From Planctomycetota bacterium (GTDB lineage Bacteria; Planctomycetota; SZUA-567): 15,892 nucleotides of DNA. The notes beneath the pieces were generated by a model. That model was not told the DNA's origin and did not search any database. It was given only the letters and a program-made list of their open reading frames with translations. Of this stretch, positions 14,624 to 15,892 are shown piece by piece; within the stretch, counting starts at the first letter, position 1; each line of letters opens with the position of its first letter. The position numbers were made by a program, and so were the translations under genes. The stretch spans positions 1 through 15,892 of the forward strand of contig JAJBSZ010000030.1 in assembly GCA_020861125.1 (NCBI GenBank), written 5' to 3'.

Positions 14624-15042
14624 AACGAATGTCTCCTCTGGGCAAAACATGTCTTCACGGGCAACTTGTAGGCCTGGCGCTTGAACGCTTCCCGGGCCAG
14701 GGTCTCGGATACGCCGCTGATTTCGAACAGGATAGTGCCGGGCTTGACGGCAGCGAACCAGTGGTCCACTTCGCCCTTGCCCTTGCCCATTCGGGTTTCA
14801 GCCGGGCGGGAAGAGGCGGACTTGTGGGGGAAGATACGGATCCACATCTTGCCCTGGCCGCTGATCAGACGGTTGGCAGCGACGCGGGCGGCCTCGATCT
14901 GCTGCGAGGTGATCTTGCCGGCCTCCAAGGATTGGATCCCGAAATCGCCGAAAGCGACGAAGTTACCGGAGGTGGCCTTGCCGCGGATGCGGCCGCGCTG
15001 GAACTTGCGCGAATGTTTCAGACGTTTCGGCATCAGAGCCAT
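14620..15042 (-). CDS. rplP: 50S ribosomal protein L16
   Basis: L16 is a late-assembling 50S protein that helps place A-site tRNA. The ATG at 15042 follows GAAGGGAT and gives 140 residues; Met4 at 15033 is a possible alternative. The N-terminus MPKRLKHSRKFQRGRIRG, ITSQQIEAARVAANR (44-58), KMWIRIFPHK (65-74), RMGKGKGEVDHW (84-95) and LAREAFKRQAYKLPVKT are all typical. Arg84 corresponds to the Arg that is hydroxylated in E. coli L16. The stop overlaps the rpmC start. Confidence 0.99.
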   Translation of the reverse strand: MALMPKRLKHSRKFQRGRIRGKATSGNFVAFGDFGIQSLEAGKITSQQIEAARVAANRLISGQGKMWIRIFPHKSASSRPAETRMGKGKGEVDHWFAAVKPGTILFEISGVSETLAREAFKRQAYKLPVKTCFAQRRHSL

Positions 15043-15116
15043 GTCACTATCCCTTCAAATCCGGTCCAACGGACCCTGTCCGCGACCTTGTTGCCCTATT
15101 CCGTAATGTGTCCGGC

Positions 15117-15800
15117 CTACCGCCGGTCCCGGCCGTGGTGGACGGGAGCAGGGGCGTTCTCGTCGGTGATCTCCTCGCCGACATCGCCCTTGTACAGCCA
15201 GACCTTGACGCCGATGTTGCCCATCATGGTGTGGGCTTCGGCAAAGCCGTAGTCGATGACCGCCCACAGCTTCTGCAGCGGCAGGTTACCCACGGTATAG
15301 CCGTCGGCCCGAGCGATTTCCGCCCCGCCCAGACGGCCAGAGCAGCGAACCTTAATGCCGTAGACGCCGGACTGGATGCAGGTTTCCACCGCCTTCTTCA
15401 TGGCGCGGCGGTAGGCGACGCGCTTGACGATCTGCTCGGCGATGCCTTCGGCAACCAGCTGGGCGTTCAGTTCCGGCCGGGTGATTTCCTTGATCTTCAC
15501 CGAGACCTTGGTCTGGATCAGCCGTTCGAGATCCTCCCGGAGGCGATCCACTTCGGTGCCGCGACGGCCGATGACGACGCCGGGCCGGGCGGTATGGATG
15601 ATAACCTCCACCTCGTCCTCGGTGCGTTCGATCTCGGTCTTGGCGATGGCCGCGAACGACAGCGCCTTCTTGAGGTATTTGCGGATTTCGAAATCCTCGA
15701 CCAGATACCGGCCGAAATTCTTTTTGTCGGCATACCAGCGCGAATCCCAATCACGCGTTACACCGGTACGAAACCCAATAGGATGAACCTTCTGGCCCAC
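15117..15800 (-). CDS. rpsC: 30S ribosomal protein S3
   Basis: S3 forms the mRNA entry site in the 30S head and takes part in mRNA unwinding. The start is GTG at 15800, six bases after GGGAG, giving [13 protein letters not shown] as in the family and 227 residues. The ATG at 15815 would add five residues and has no ribosome binding site. The KH domain has VIGRRG (76-81). The C-terminal domain has YRRAMKKA (130-137), with Arg131, Arg132 and Lys135 at the positions tied to helicase activity in E. coli, then [11 protein letters not shown] (154-164) and WLYKGD. The gene is complete. rplV, expected next upstream, is beyond the window edge. Confidence 0.98.
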   Translation of the reverse strand: MGQKVHPIGFRTGVTRDWDSRWYADKKNFGRYLVEDFEIRKYLKKALSFAAIAKTEIERTEDEVEVIIHTARPGVVIGRRGTEVDRLREDLERLIQTKVSVKIKEITRPELNAQLVAEGIAEQIVKRVAYRRAMKKAVETCIQSGVYGIKVRCSGRLGGAEIARADGYTVGNLPLQKLWAVIDYGFAEAHTMMGNIGVKVWLYKGDVGEEITDENAPAPVHHGRDRR

Positions 15801-15806
15801 AGGAAT

Positions 15807-15811
15807 CTCCC
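15807..15811 (-). promoter_or_regulatory. Shine-Dalgarno sequence that fixes the rpsC GTG start
   Basis: On the minus strand GGGAG lies six bases before the GTG at 15800, and no such site precedes the ATG at 15815. Confidence 0.75.
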
Positions 15812-15892
15812 GCATTTGAACCAGGCAAATTCGTAACCGCTCGCCGGGTGGGAACCTCCCGCGCTGGCAGAACCCTGTTCCGTCTACTGCTC

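Noticed and set aside
15816..15892. 3' end of rplV at the window edge
   Set aside because: A TAG in minus-strand frame at 15884-15886 could be its stop, but only two codons would remain, too few to identify.

Overview
This is a high-GC bacterial chromosome segment with two oppositely oriented blocks that converge on a pair of terminators. The left block (about 1-3716, + strand) is a tripartite tricarboxylate transporter (TTT) operon in the order tctC-tctB-tctA. It has a near-consensus sigma70-type promoter, a leader of about 225 nt carrying inverted repeats, and a terminator after tctA. tctC reads as a complete binding protein only if one base near position 1042 is removed, so it is either a fresh frameshift mutation or a sequence error.

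The right block (about 4078-15892, - strand) is the distal S10 cluster, the spc cluster and the alpha cluster run together. In transcription order it reads rpsC, rplP, rpmC, rpsQ, rplN, rplX, rplE, rpsN (zinc type), rpsH, rplF, rplR, rpsE, rplO, secY, map, infA, rpmJ, rpsM, rpsK, rpoA, rplQ. All genes are intact and tightly spaced, and all lie on one strand. The promoter is outside the window, upstream of rpsC. The cluster ends at an intrinsic terminator (4078-4110) after rplQ. Ribosomal proteins, the SecY channel, methionine aminopeptidase, IF1 and the RNA polymerase alpha subunit would be made from one long transcript.

Three genes often found in such clusters are absent: rpmD (L30) between rpsE and rplO, rpsD (S4) between rpsK and rpoA, and adk between secY and map. 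S5 has an Arg/Gly-rich N-terminal extension and an Ala/Pro-rich C-terminal tail. L17 has an acidic Ala/Pro/Glu tail of about 90 residues. L24 has a short insertion in its KOW region and a CxxC...CxxC pair. Four genes (rpsC, rplN, rpsN, rpsM) are best started at GTG codons behind good Shine-Dalgarno sequences.

The lineage cannot be fixed from this window. Loss of rpmD, adk and rpsD from the cluster, zinc-type S14 and the low-complexity tails on S5 and L17 would fit a member of the PVC group (Lentisphaerota, Kiritimatiellota or Verrucomicrobiota), but this is a low-confidence inference. Apart from small regulatory and protein-architecture oddities, this is core chromosome plus an ordinary solute transporter. 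I see no clear new biological system, mobile element, CRISPR array, tRNA or rRNA gene.
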